Part shown: one piece after another, positions 19,960 to 30,300 of the stretch
Numbering within the stretch: position 1 is the first letter of the stretch
How the letters are laid out: each line of letters starts with the position of its first letter
Source of the DNA: Luteimonas sp. MC1825
GTDB lineage: Bacteria; Pseudomonadota; Gammaproteobacteria; Xanthomonadales; Xanthomonadaceae
Direction of reading: 5' to 3'
Length of the DNA stretch: 64,000 bases
NCBI RefSeq assembly: GCF_014764385.1
Contig: NZ_CP061714.1
Location: 124,001 to 188,000 of the forward strand
Translations under genes and position numbers: made by a program
Notes under the pieces: generated by a model
What the model saw: the letters and a program-made list of their open reading frames with translations, nothing else
Told to the model about the DNA's origin: nothing
Database searches by the model: none

Positions 19960-21792
19960 ATGGCGAGCGGCCAGGCAATGGACTACCGGCAGGACAGCGG
20001 CGCGTGGGCGCGCAGGCACAACCACGCCCTGGTGTCGCTGGCGCGCCGTGTCTGGACCGAGCGTTGCACCCTCGATACCGCCCTGGCGCAGATCTGCGAG
20101 ACCGCCGCGCGCACCCTGGAGGTGGCTCGGGTCAATGTCTGGCGCCTGCATGCGACCCATGGCGTGCTGCGCTGCGTGCACGCCTACGACCGCGCCAGCG
20201 GCGAGCACAACCCGCCCGGCTTCGACGAGGCCTTCGACGCCGGCTCCGAGTACGACCGCCAGCTCGACAGGGTGCGCTTGATCCATGCCACCGATGTGCA
20301 GCGCGACGTGACGCTGTCCGCCGCCGACGCCGTGCTCGGCGATTACCTCGCGCGTCACCAGGTCAGCTCGCTGCTGGATGCACCCATCCGCAGCGAGGGC
20401 GAACTGCTTGGCGTGGTGTGCCACGAACATGTCGGGGAACCGCGCAGCTGGAGCGCGGAGGACGAGGCGTTCGCGGCCAGCATCGGCGACTTCGTGGCGA
20501 TGGCCTACGAGATCCAGCGCCGGCGCGACGCCGAGCGCCGCCTGCGCTACCTGGAGCTGCACGACCCACAGACCAACCTGCCCAACCGCGACCACCTGCT
20601 CGAGGTCGCGCACAGCGCACTGCGCCCCGCGCACGGCGAGGAAGCCAGCGTGGCCGCGATCCACCTGCAGCTGGAGCATGACGGCACCGGCCGGCAGGAC
20701 GCGGTGGTGGCCGCGGCGGCGGCGCTGCGCGGCGGCCTTGGCAACGAGGCCACGCTGGCACGCGTGCGCGACGACGGTTTCGCGCTGGTGCCGCGCCGGC
20801 CGTTGCGCGAAGCCGAGGCGCTCGACCTGGCCGGTCGCTGCGTGTCGCTGGTCGAAGAAGCCGTCGGTGACGGCACCACCCGGGCCGCGGCCGGCATCGC
20901 GTTCTCGCGCGACCTGTCGTCGCCCTCGGCGGACATGCTGCTGCGCAACGCCGAGCTCGCCAGCCAGCGGGCACGCGCGCTCGGCATGCTCAACCGCTGT
21001 GAAGTGTTCGACGCCGGTCGCCATGGCGAACTGGTGGTGCGCATGCGCCTGGAACGCGCACTGCGCGAGGCCTACGAACAGGGGCAGCTGGACCTGCACT
21101 ACCAGCCGGTGGTCGACCTGCGCGATGGCCGCATCGTCGGCGCCGAGGCGCTGCTGCGCTGGCGCGACGACCGGGGTGGCTGGCGCCCCTGCAGCGAATT
21201 CATCGATGTCGCCGAGCGCTCCGGCCTGATCGTCCCGCTGGGTCGCTGGGTGCTGCTGGAGGCCTGCATGGCCGCGATGGCCTGGCCGCGCGCGGACCTG
21301 CAGCTGGCGGTGAACGTGTCGGCGCGCCAGTTCGAGCAGCCGGGACTGGTGGCCGATGTGGCGCAGGCACTGCAGGTGTCCGGGCTGGCGGCGGAGCGGC
21401 TGACCCTGGAGCTGACCGAAACCGTTCTGCTGCACGATGCCGACGTCGCCTGCGAGACCCTCGCCCGGCTGCGGGCGCTGGGGGTGCGCATCGCGCTGGA
21501 TGATTTCGGCACCGGCTACTCCTCGCTGGCGAGGCTCAAGCGCCTGCCGATCGACTGCCTGAAGATCGACCGCAGCTTCGTGGCCGGCCTGCCGGGCGAC
21601 GGACGCGACCAGGCGATCGTGTGCGCGATCGCCGGCATCGGCCGCGAGATCGGCCTGGACGTGGTGGCCGAGGGCGTGGAAACCGCGGAACAGGTGACGG
21701 CGCTGCTGGGCTGCGGCCTGACGCGCGGCCAGGGCTACCATTTCGGGGCCGCGGTGCCGGACCTGGCCCTGCGCGCCCGCCTCGCCGGCTGA
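19960..21792 (+). CDS. GAF-(degenerate GGDEF)-EAL protein, probable c-di-GMP phosphodiesterase
   Basis: 610 aa without membrane segments. A GAF sensor (about residues 25-170, LDTALAQICETAARTLEVAR) is followed by a GGDEF-fold domain whose active site reads RVRDDGFAL instead of GGDEF, so it cannot be a normal cyclase. The EAL domain (about residues 355-605) keeps the catalytic set: GAEALLRW (Glu396), LTLELTE, LDDFGTGYSSL, KIDRSF and AEGVET. It should hydrolyse c-di-GMP in the cytosol, tuned by an unknown small ligand in the GAF domain and perhaps by GTP in the degenerate domain. Confidence 0.93.
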   Translation: MASGQAMDYRQDSGAWARRHNHALVSLARRVWTERCTLDTALAQICETAARTLEVARVNVWRLHATHGVLRCVHAYDRASGEHNPPGFDEAFDAGSEYDRQLDRVRLIHATDVQRDVTLSAADAVLGDYLARHQVSSLLDAPIRSEGELLGVVCHEHVGEPRSWSAEDEAFAASIGDFVAMAYEIQRRRDAERRLRYLELHDPQTNLPNRDHLLEVAHSALRPAHGEEASVAAIHLQLEHDGTGRQDAVVAAAAALRGGLGNEATLARVRDDGFALVPRRPLREAEALDLAGRCVSLVEEAVGDGTTRAAAGIAFSRDLSSPSADMLLRNAELASQRARALGMLNRCEVFDAGRHGELVVRMRLERALREAYEQGQLDLHYQPVVDLRDGRIVGAEALLRWRDDRGGWRPCSEFIDVAERSGLIVPLGRWVLLEACMAAMAWPRADLQLAVNVSARQFEQPGLVADVAQALQVSGLAAERLTLELTETVLLHDADVACETLARLRALGVRIALDDFGTGYSSLARLKRLPIDCLKIDRSFVAGLPGDGRDQAIVCAIAGIGREIGLDVVAEGVETAEQVTALLGCGLTRGQGYHFGAAVPDLALRARLAG

Positions 21793-21867
21793 GGCGCGCT
21801 GGTCCGCACCCCGGGCAGCCGCTACCATGCGCTCGGGACACGGGGACCCGGTCAGAGGTTGTTGGTC

Positions 21868-22509
21868 ATGAAACGCACCATCGGGCACCGTTCGGTCGCC
21901 CTCCTGCTCGCGCTGCTGCCCTTCGCCATTTCCGCGCAGGCGCTGCCCAAGCCGAAGGAATTCTATTTCGAGGAAGACCCGCAGGCGACGCGCCCGCTGG
22001 TGCTGGTACCCGGTGACGACGACGCCACGGTGCAGAAGCTGCTCGACGCGCGCAGCCGCAGCCGTCGCGACGTCGACGTCGATCTCGCCACCGCGCAGCT
22101 CGCCCACCTGTCGTATGCCGCCGGCCGCGTCGAGACCGGTGCCGCGCTTTACGCCGAGGCGCTGGCGTCGCCGGTCGGCATCCGCATCCGGCCGGCCGTG
22201 CACTGGAACCACGGCTGGGACCTGTACCGCACCGGCAATGCCGCCGCGGCGCTGGAGCAGTGGCGCCTGGCTGGCATGGAGCGCATGAAGGGACCGTCCT
22301 GGCTGCCACCGACCGTCGCGATGGCGCTGTGGTCGCTGGACCGCCGCGAGGAGGCGGTGCGCTGGTACGCCGCCGCGGTGCGTACCGAGCCCGCGCTGTG
22401 GCAGGCGCCCGACCTGGCGCGGCTGCTTCCGGACTGGCGTGACGAAGAGCGCGCGCTGCTGGCCGAGGTCGCCGCGGCCTGGCGCGCGGCGCCGCCCGCC
22501 TGGCCCTGA
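21868..22509 (+). CDS. Exported TPR-like hypothetical protein
   Basis: 213 aa with a signal peptide (LLLALLPFAISAQA). The ATG at 21868 is preceded by AGAGG. The mature part has TPR-like helical pairs (AQLAHLSYAAGRVETGAALYAEAL; HWNHGWDLYRTGNAAAALEQWRLAG; AMALWSLDRREEAVRWYAAAV), suggesting a periplasmic protein-protein interaction module. No catalytic motif is visible. It starts 75 bp after the EAL gene on the same strand and could be cotranscribed with it, but nothing in the sequence proves a link. Confidence 0.75.
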   Translation: MKRTIGHRSVALLLALLPFAISAQALPKPKEFYFEEDPQATRPLVLVPGDDDATVQKLLDARSRSRRDVDVDLATAQLAHLSYAAGRVETGAALYAEALASPVGIRIRPAVHWNHGWDLYRTGNAAAALEQWRLAGMERMKGPSWLPPTVAMALWSLDRREEAVRWYAAAVRTEPALWQAPDLARLLPDWRDEERALLAEVAAAWRAAPPAWP

Positions 22510-22611
22510 GCCGCGCCCCGGTGCAGCGCTGCGGCTGTTCCGACGCGCCGGGGCTGCGAACCGCACGCCGCGCGTCGTAAGGTGGCGTTTGTCTCCGCTC
22601 CGGTGTCGCGC

Positions 22612-24336
22612 ATGGTCCGCCTGTCGCTTGTCTCCGTTCTCCTCGCCTGCCTGGCGTCGCCGGCGACCGCCGCCGACCGCGTCACCGGCCAGGCCTTCGC
22701 CACGCGCAGCGAGGTGTACGCGCCGCACGCGATGGCCGCCACCTCGCACCCGCTGGCCACGCAGGTCGCGCTCGACGTGATGAAGGCCGGCGGTTCCGCG
22801 GTGGACGCCGCGATCGCCGCCAACGCCGCGCTGGGGCTCATGGAGCCCACCGGCAACGGCATCGGCGGCGACCTGTTCGCGATCGTCTGGGATCCTGGGA
22901 CGCGCAAGCTGCACGGCTACAACGGCTCCGGACGCTCGCCGCAAGCACTGACCGCGGCCGAGTTCGAGCGCCGCGGCCTGACGGACATCCCGCCGCACGG
23001 GCCACTGCCGGTGACCGTGCCGGGCACGGTCGATGGCTGGTTCGCGCTGCATGGCCGCTTCGGCAGGCGCACGATGGCCGAGAACCTCGCGCCTGCGATC
23101 CGCTACGCACGCGAGGGCCACCCGGTGCACGAGGTGATCGCGTACTACTGGGACCGCTCGGTGCCGCGCCTGTCGAAGTGGCCGGGCTTCAGCGAACAGT
23201 TCACCGTCGCGGGCGCGCCGGGCGAAGGCCGCCGCGCGCCGCGCACCGGCGAGACCTGGAAGAACCCCAATCTCGCCGACACGCTGCAGGCGATCGCCGA
23301 CGGCGGCCGCGACGCGTTCTACAAGGGCGACATCGCGCGCACCATCGGCGCGTACTTCGCGGCCAACGACGGCTTCCTCGCCTACGAGGACCTGGCCGCG
23401 CACCAGGGCGCATGGGTGGAGCCGGTATCCACCAACTACCGCGGCTACGACCTGTGGGAACTGCCGCCCAACGGCCAGGGCATCGCCGCACTGCAGATCC
23501 TCAACCTGCTCGAGCCGTATGACCTGAAGTCGTACGGGTTCGGCAGCCCCGAGCACGTGCACCTGTTCGTGGAAGCCAAGAAGCTCGCCTTCGCCGACCG
23601 CGCGCGCTGGTATGCCGACCCGGCGTTCCATCCGGCGCCGGTGGCGAAGCTGATTTCCAAGGACTACGCGCGCGAGCGCGGCAAGCTGATGTCGATGGAG
23701 CGCGCGCTGCGCGAGGTGCAGCCGGCCACGCCCGCCGAGCTCGACGAGGGCGACACGATTTACCTGACCGTCGCCGATGCCGACGGCATGATGGTGTCGC
23801 TGATCCAGTCCAACTACCGCGGCATGGGCAGCGGCATGGCGCCGCCGGGGCTGGGCTTCATCCTGCAGGACCGCGGCGAGCAGTTCGTGCTCGGCGACGC
23901 CGCGCATCCCAACGCCTACGCGCCGGGCAAGCGCCCGTTCAACACCATCATCCCGGCGTTCGTGACCAGGGACGGCAAGCCCTGGCTGTCGTTCGGGGTG
24001 ATGGGCGGCGCGATGCAGCCGCAGGGGCACGCGCAGATCCTGATCAACATGATCGACTTCGGCATGAACCTGCAGGAGGCGGGCGACGCGCCGCGCATCC
24101 AGCACGATGGCAGCACCGAGCCGACCGGGCAGGCGACGGTGATGAGCGACGGTGGCGAGGTCGACCTCGAGACCGGCTTCCCGTATGCAACGGTGCGCGC
24201 ACTGATGCGCAAGGGCCACAGCGTACGCTTCGCCGATGGCCCCTACGGCGGCTACCAGGCGATCATGGTCAATCCGCACGGCGGCTGGATCGGCGCCAGC
24301 GAATCGCGCAAGGACGGGCAGGCCGCCGGCTACTGA
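22612..24336 (+). CDS. ggt: Gamma-glutamyltransferase
   Basis: 574 aa with a signal peptide (SLVSVLLACLASPATA). It has the N-terminal nucleophile hydrolase signature: MAATSHPLATQVALDVMKAGGSAVDAAIAAN, written here only as a family block about residues 40-70, with TGNGIGGDLF and the autoprocessing site in DEGDTIYLTVAD, where Thr382 becomes the nucleophile of the small subunit. YRGMGSGMAPPGLGF and FNTIIPAF also fit. The enzyme cleaves glutathione and other gamma-glutamyl compounds in the periplasm. The length is complete. A start at 22582 would add ten residues before the signal peptide. Confidence 0.93.
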   Translation: MVRLSLVSVLLACLASPATAADRVTGQAFATRSEVYAPHAMAATSHPLATQVALDVMKAGGSAVDAAIAANAALGLMEPTGNGIGGDLFAIVWDPGTRKLHGYNGSGRSPQALTAAEFERRGLTDIPPHGPLPVTVPGTVDGWFALHGRFGRRTMAENLAPAIRYAREGHPVHEVIAYYWDRSVPRLSKWPGFSEQFTVAGAPGEGRRAPRTGETWKNPNLADTLQAIADGGRDAFYKGDIARTIGAYFAANDGFLAYEDLAAHQGAWVEPVSTNYRGYDLWELPPNGQGIAALQILNLLEPYDLKSYGFGSPEHVHLFVEAKKLAFADRARWYADPAFHPAPVAKLISKDYARERGKLMSMERALREVQPATPAELDEGDTIYLTVADADGMMVSLIQSNYRGMGSGMAPPGLGFILQDRGEQFVLGDAAHPNAYAPGKRPFNTIIPAFVTRDGKPWLSFGVMGGAMQPQGHAQILINMIDFGMNLQEAGDAPRIQHDGSTEPTGQATVMSDGGEVDLETGFPYATVRALMRKGHSVRFADGPYGGYQAIMVNPHGGWIGASESRKDGQAAGY

Positions 24337-24427
24337 ACGCGGGTTGCGTCGCGTCGCCAATCCTCGCGCGGGCACTGCGCGGGCGCCGGTATGCTCCGGT
24401 CCATCGATCCCGCTGATGGAGCCGCGC

Positions 24428-25453
24428 ATGCGCATCCGACTTCTGTTGCCCGTCCTGTTGTTGCCCGCGCTCGCCACGCCTGCACTCGCGCAGGCACCGT
24501 CGCCGCGGGAGCCGAGCGAACAGGAGCTGCGGCGCGCGCAGCAGGGTGCCGAGGCCTGGCAGGCGTACCTGCTGCGGGTGGCGAAGGCGGTGGCGCGTTC
24601 CGGCGGCGCGCGCGACCTCGCGCTCGCCGCGCTGCTCGAGGCGCAGGCGCGCCCCTACGACCCAGGCCGTGCGACCGGCTTCGACCCGGACCGCCTGCGC
24701 GCGGAGGCCGGCGCGCGCGGCGCGGGCGACCTGCTCACCCAGCAGTTGCTGCTGGCCGCGGCCGTGGTTGGCGATGACCCGGCGCGGCGCACCGCCGCCG
24801 CGCGTCGCTGGCAGGCGCTGGCGCCGGGCAACCTGGCGCCGCTGATGCACCAGGGGCTGGATACGGCGGCGTTGCTCGACGCCGCGCCGCGCCTCAACCG
24901 CAACGCGCCCGAGCTGTATCCGTTGCAGCGCTGGGCCGCAGGCGTGTTGCGCCGCCACGCGCCGACCGCGGCCGAATGGGCGGCGTTCGGCGAAGGCGCG
25001 AAGCCCTCGGCCGAGGCCAATGCGGCGGTGTGGTCGTCGTCGCTCTCCGTGCTGCTGCCCGACTACCAGCCGCTGCTGCGTGCCTGTGACATGCGCGCAC
25101 CGGGCGCGGCCGGCCGCGCGGCGGCCTGCCGGCACCTGTCGAGCCTGCTGCTGGCGCGGCCGCAGACGGTGATCGACGAACGCATCGGCCTGTCGCTGGC
25201 CCGCGGGCAGGCGACCAGCCCGGCGGACATCGCCGCGCTCGACGCGCGCCGCCGTGGCGTGGACTGGCGCCTCGAACAGATGGGCAAGCTCGCGATGCAG
25301 GCCGACGGCCCCGGTGGCGCCGCGGCGTTCGCGCGACTGCTGGCCGATGCATCGGTGACGACGGAAGACGCCATGGCGCGCCGCATGCTGGCCGAAGCGG
25401 GCATCCCGGCCGAACCGCCAGCGGGCTGGCAGGCGCCCTGGCAGCGGCGCTGA
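24428..25453 (+). CDS. Exported hypothetical protein
   Basis: 341 aa starting MRIRLLLPVLLLPALATPALAQ, a clear signal peptide. GGAG 6-9 nt upstream selects this ATG over the one at 24416. The rest is Ala/Leu/Arg-rich helical sequence with four dispersed cysteines (RACDMRAP, AACRHL), resembling a chain of alpha-solenoid repeats without a firm TPR consensus. I do not recognise a family. It follows ggt by 91 bp on the same strand and meets the converging ankyrin gene 9 bp after its stop. Confidence 0.65.
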   Translation: MRIRLLLPVLLLPALATPALAQAPSPREPSEQELRRAQQGAEAWQAYLLRVAKAVARSGGARDLALAALLEAQARPYDPGRATGFDPDRLRAEAGARGAGDLLTQQLLLAAAVVGDDPARRTAAARRWQALAPGNLAPLMHQGLDTAALLDAAPRLNRNAPELYPLQRWAAGVLRRHAPTAAEWAAFGEGAKPSAEANAAVWSSSLSVLLPDYQPLLRACDMRAPGAAGRAAACRHLSSLLLARPQTVIDERIGLSLARGQATSPADIAALDARRRGVDWRLEQMGKLAMQADGPGGAAAFARLLADASVTTEDAMARRMLAEAGIPAEPPAGWQAPWQRR

Positions 25454-25462
25454 GCCGCGCCG

Positions 25463-26188
25463 TCAGCCGCGCGGTTTGACCGCGACGCCCTTGGCGCCGA
25501 GCCACGCGTCGATCTTTTCCAGGTCGCGGCGGGTGGCGACGTCGAGCAGCTTCGGGTCGCCGCCGTAGAGGTAGTCCTGGAAGGTCGCGCCGGTGCGGTC
25601 GGTGGCGCGCGGATCGGCACCGCCCTCGAGGAAGCGCAGCACCGCGCGGGAATCCTTGACCAGCGCCGCCTGGTGCAGCGGCGTGGTGCCAGTGCGGTCG
25701 GCCACGTCCAGGCGCGCGCCGGCGCCCAGCAGCACCCGGATGTTGTCCTCGCTGCCGGCCCGCAGGGCGTCGAACAGCGGCGTGGCACCGGTGACGGTAT
25801 TGGGCGTGTCAGGCGACATGCCGTGCTCCAGCAGCGTTTCCAGCCAGCCCGGGGTCTTGCCCATCGCCGCCAGGTGCAGCGCGGTGCGCCCGTCCCGGTC
25901 GCCGCGCGCGGGGTCGGCGCCGAGCGCGAGCAGCAGGCGCACGGCGCCGCGGTCGCCGCGCTTCATCGCCCACTGCAGCAGCGGCTGGCCCTTGTCGTCG
26001 ACCGCGTCGGGGTTGGCGCCGGCGGCCAGCAGCTGGCGCGCAAGCGCTTCGTCGTCGCGCAGCACGGCGTCGGCGAACTGCGCGTTGCCGGGGTTGGCGA
26101 AGGACTTGCCTGGGTTCACGTCTGTCCCTTGCCGGGCACAGCCGGCGGTGGAGGCGAGCATCAGCGACAACGCCAGCAGCACGCGCAT
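25463..26188 (-). CDS. Ankyrin-repeat lipoprotein, possible immunity protein for the adjacent lipase
   Basis: 241 aa from ATG 26188 (MRVLLALSLMLASTAGC, lipobox STAGC). An ATG at 26251 would add a 21-residue polar tail in front of the signal, so I prefer 26188. Four to five ankyrin repeats follow: ALARQLLAAGANPDAVDDKG, GAVRLLLALGADPARGDRDGRTALHLAA, NIRVLLGAGARLDVADRTGTTPLHQAA and AVLRFLEGGADPRATDRTG, each cited as a family block. The protein should sit in the periplasm on the inner or outer membrane. It lies immediately downstream of a lipase gene. Lipoproteins and ankyrin proteins often serve as antidotes to secreted phospholipases, which is the inferred role here. Confidence 0.8.
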   Translation of the reverse strand: MRVLLALSLMLASTAGCARQGTDVNPGKSFANPGNAQFADAVLRDDEALARQLLAAGANPDAVDDKGQPLLQWAMKRGDRGAVRLLLALGADPARGDRDGRTALHLAAMGKTPGWLETLLEHGMSPDTPNTVTGATPLFDALRAGSEDNIRVLLGAGARLDVADRTGTTPLHQAALVKDSRAVLRFLEGGADPRATDRTGATFQDYLYGGDPKLLDVATRRDLEKIDAWLGAKGVAVKPRG

Positions 26189-26294
26189 GCCGCGCGGCGC
26201 CTTCCACGGGGAAGGCGCCTGCGGTGATTGCGTACGGGGCGTGTCGGACATGGCGACCACGGTACTACGGCGGCATCGCACCCTGTCTACCGGA

Positions 26295-27959
26295 TCAGAA
26301 CCACTTCAGCGGGTTGAGCTTGTCGCTCACCCACTGCGCGCCGTCGGTGACGGCCTGGCCGAAGTCGCCGACCACGTCGGCCACGACCTCGACGCCGTCG
26401 CCAAGCACGTCGGTCACGGTGTCGACCGCGCCGCCGACCGTGTCGGCGACATCGCTCACCACCTTGCCGGCGCCTTCGACGAAGCCGGCCACGGCATCGA
26501 GCGGCGCGTCGAGGCCGGTGGCGTCGCCGATGTCGCGCAGCAGGCCGCCGCCGGCGTTGGCGAGGTTCTGGGTGGTGTCGCCGACCAGGCCCAGTGCACC
26601 GTCGGCCAGGTCGCCGACGCTGTCGACGGCGAAGTCGAGCACGTCACCGACCACTTCCAGGCTGCCTTCGACCAGCTTGCCATCGGCGAACGCGCCGTTG
26701 CCGGCATCAGTGAAGCCATCGATCATCTCGGAGCCGTTGCTCCACAGGTCGCCGACCACGTTCTCGCCCTGGCGGATCACGCTGCCAAGCTGGTTGAGGC
26801 TGTACTCGCCAACACGCTCCACGCCGTCGCGGAGGATGTTGCCGCCCACGCCGATGGTGGTGTCGAGGAGGTCGCCGCCGGCATCGAGCAGTGTGTCGGC
26901 GGCCCAGCCGATCGCCGGGTCGCCGGTCGCGGTGAAAAAGCGGTTGGCGAGGTCGCCGAGGCCGTCCAGGCCCTTGTTGACCAGTCCGCCGGCCTGTTCG
27001 GACAGGCTCGGCCGGCTGGCGGGGGCGTAGGCGGTGTTCTGCTGCAGGGCGTCGACATAGGACGCGTTGTCCCCGCCGCCGCCATGCAGCGCGACAAGAT
27101 CGCCCGGCCCGCCCATGCCGGCCGGCGGGTCGATGCGCAGCTCGTGGCCGACCGCGTTGGGCGGCGACATGCCGAGGATCGGGAGGATGGGCAGGTCCTG
27201 CTGCGCGCCGTTCAGTGGATCGCCGTTGACGATGTAGCGGCGCAGCTGGCCGCTGTCGGCGGCCTCCTGGCGCACCGCGTTGGGGTTGAAGCCCAGCGAC
27301 TCGAGGGTCTGGTCGCTCAGGCCCGCCGCGTTGAAGGTGACGCCGGTGGTGCCCGTGGCCAGCGCCGCGGCACTGGCCAGGCCGCCGCCGAGCGAGTGCC
27401 CGGTGAACACCACGTTGCCTTCGCCGAAGGCGCGCAGCGCGGCCTCGCCCAGGGCCACGGCGTCCTTGTACTGGCCGGTCTCGAAGCCGAGGCCCTGCAG
27501 GCCGTTGTCGTCGGCATCGCCGGACGGCGCGAGGCTCCAGTCATCGGTGCCGCGGTAGGCGACCACGTACTCGCCCTGCGCGTTCTGGTAGATCGCGGCG
27601 TCGAAGCCCTCTGCGGTGCTGAGCAACGCCGGGTCGATCGGGATCTCGTTGCCCTGCGCGTCGACCAGCGACGTGCCGTCGGCGCTCGGCTCGAGCCGCG
27701 TCCAGCCGGCTTCGGCGAGCGCCGCTTCGGTCTGCGGGTTGTCGGCCGCGTAGACGTCGTTGGCCATCATCGCCAGCTGCAGGTCGGTCTCCGGCTGCGG
27801 CGTGGTGCCGCTGGCGTCGGCGGCGAAGCTGCCGTCGCCCCTGGGATAGCTGTCGGCGACCTTCTGCAGCTGCGGCGGCGCCCACAGGCCGGCGGCAAGC
27901 CGATCGTCGAAGCGCAAGGGCTGGAGGAAGGACTGCTGGCTGGCGACGTCGAGGCTCAT
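26295..27959 (-). CDS. Lipase-family protein (class 3/Mbeg1-like) with long helical C-terminal tail
   Basis: 554 aa from ATG 27959, with AGGAGTC upstream and no signal peptide. The N-terminal half is an alpha/beta-hydrolase: TDLQLAMMANDVYAAD, YVVAYRGTDDW, the nucleophile elbow VVFTGHSLGGG (Ser about 185) and TFNAAGLS. The C-terminal half (about residues 320-554) is low-complexity amphipathic sequence with recurring VGD/VADxxD units (DVVGDFGQAV, VSDVADTVGG). It is a candidate phospholipase. The lack of a signal peptide suggests a dedicated secretion route or a cytosolic role. It sits between an AAA ATPase and an ankyrin lipoprotein on one strand. Confidence 0.82.
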   Translation of the reverse strand: MSLDVASQQSFLQPLRFDDRLAAGLWAPPQLQKVADSYPRGDGSFAADASGTTPQPETDLQLAMMANDVYAADNPQTEAALAEAGWTRLEPSADGTSLVDAQGNEIPIDPALLSTAEGFDAAIYQNAQGEYVVAYRGTDDWSLAPSGDADDNGLQGLGFETGQYKDAVALGEAALRAFGEGNVVFTGHSLGGGLASAAALATGTTGVTFNAAGLSDQTLESLGFNPNAVRQEAADSGQLRRYIVNGDPLNGAQQDLPILPILGMSPPNAVGHELRIDPPAGMGGPGDLVALHGGGGDNASYVDALQQNTAYAPASRPSLSEQAGGLVNKGLDGLGDLANRFFTATGDPAIGWAADTLLDAGGDLLDTTIGVGGNILRDGVERVGEYSLNQLGSVIRQGENVVGDLWSNGSEMIDGFTDAGNGAFADGKLVEGSLEVVGDVLDFAVDSVGDLADGALGLVGDTTQNLANAGGGLLRDIGDATGLDAPLDAVAGFVEGAGKVVSDVADTVGGAVDTVTDVLGDGVEVVADVVGDFGQAVTDGAQWVSDKLNPLKWF

Positions 27960-28033
27960 GGCCGACTCCTGGAGCGATGCCATGAGACTAGCCACCGGGC
28001 GCACAGGCGCCAGCTGGTGGTGACCCTAGAGCG

Positions 28034-29533
<1,500 letters not shown>

Positions 29534-29625
29534 CGGCTTCGGGTCCGTGATTGTAAGCGTGCGCCAAGCCGCGTCCGCCGGTGTACCCTCGACGTCCGAC
29601 TTGGCGGAAGGTGACCGGGGTACGG

Positions 29626-30261
29626 ATGAAGACGGTGCTGGTGGCGAGCTCGAAAGGCGGCGTGGGCAAGACCACGATCGCGACCCATCTCGCCGCGCAC
29701 GCGGCCCTGTCCGGGCAGCGGACCGTGATCATCGATGCCGACCCGCAGCGCTCGTCGACGCGCTGGGCGGAGCGTCGCGTCGGACTCGACAGCGCCGTGC
29801 TGCCGATCGCCGGCGCCAGCCGCCAGCGCGCGGCCTGGAACTCCCTGCCCGCCGACACCCAGCGCGTGGTGATCGATGCCCCGGCCGGCGCCATGGCCGG
29901 CGACCTCGAGAACTGGCTCGAGCACGCCGACTCGGTGGTGGTGCCGGTGCTGCCCTCGGCGCTCGACCTGGACGCCACGGTGCCGTTCCTGGATTCGCTG
30001 GCCCAGCACCCGCGCATCCGCCGCGGCCAGTTGCGCGTGGGCCTGGTGGCCAACAAGCTGAAGCCGTGGACCAACGCCTCGCAGGCCATGCTCGACCTGC
30101 TCGGGCAGTGGCCGTATCCGGTGGTCGCCAGCCTGCGCGACAGCCAGGCCTACGTGATGCTGGTCGGCCTGGGCAAGAGCCTGTTCGACTACCACTCCGC
30201 CCAGGTGCGTGACCACCAGGAGGATTGGGATCCGTTGCTGAAATGGGTGCGCAAGGCCTGA
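29626..30261 (+). CDS. ParA/MinD-type ATPase without a ParB partner
   Basis: 211 aa. The deviant Walker A is SSKGGVGKTTIATHLA, followed by IIDADPQRSSTRWAERR and VVIDAPAGAMAGDLE, as in ParA-family ATPases that position chromosomes, plasmids or protein clusters. No parB or centromere-like repeat is visible nearby, so this is an orphan ParA, perhaps positioning an envelope or signalling complex. It is transcribed divergently from the AAA ATPase gene and followed 39 bp later by sixA, possibly in the same transcript. Confidence 0.9.
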   Translation: MKTVLVASSKGGVGKTTIATHLAAHAALSGQRTVIIDADPQRSSTRWAERRVGLDSAVLPIAGASRQRAAWNSLPADTQRVVIDAPAGAMAGDLENWLEHADSVVVPVLPSALDLDATVPFLDSLAQHPRIRRGQLRVGLVANKLKPWTNASQAMLDLLGQWPYPVVASLRDSQAYVMLVGLGKSLFDYHSAQVRDHQEDWDPLLKWVRKA

Positions 30262-30300
30262 ACCGGGCACCGCGCCAGTGAACCACCAAGGGAGTGCCTC

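Noticed and set aside
19864..24477. Very long leftward open frame opposite the EAL, TPR and ggt genes
   Set aside because: GC-rich DNA gives long antisense frames; the rightward genes have clear domains and ribosome-binding sites, this frame has none.
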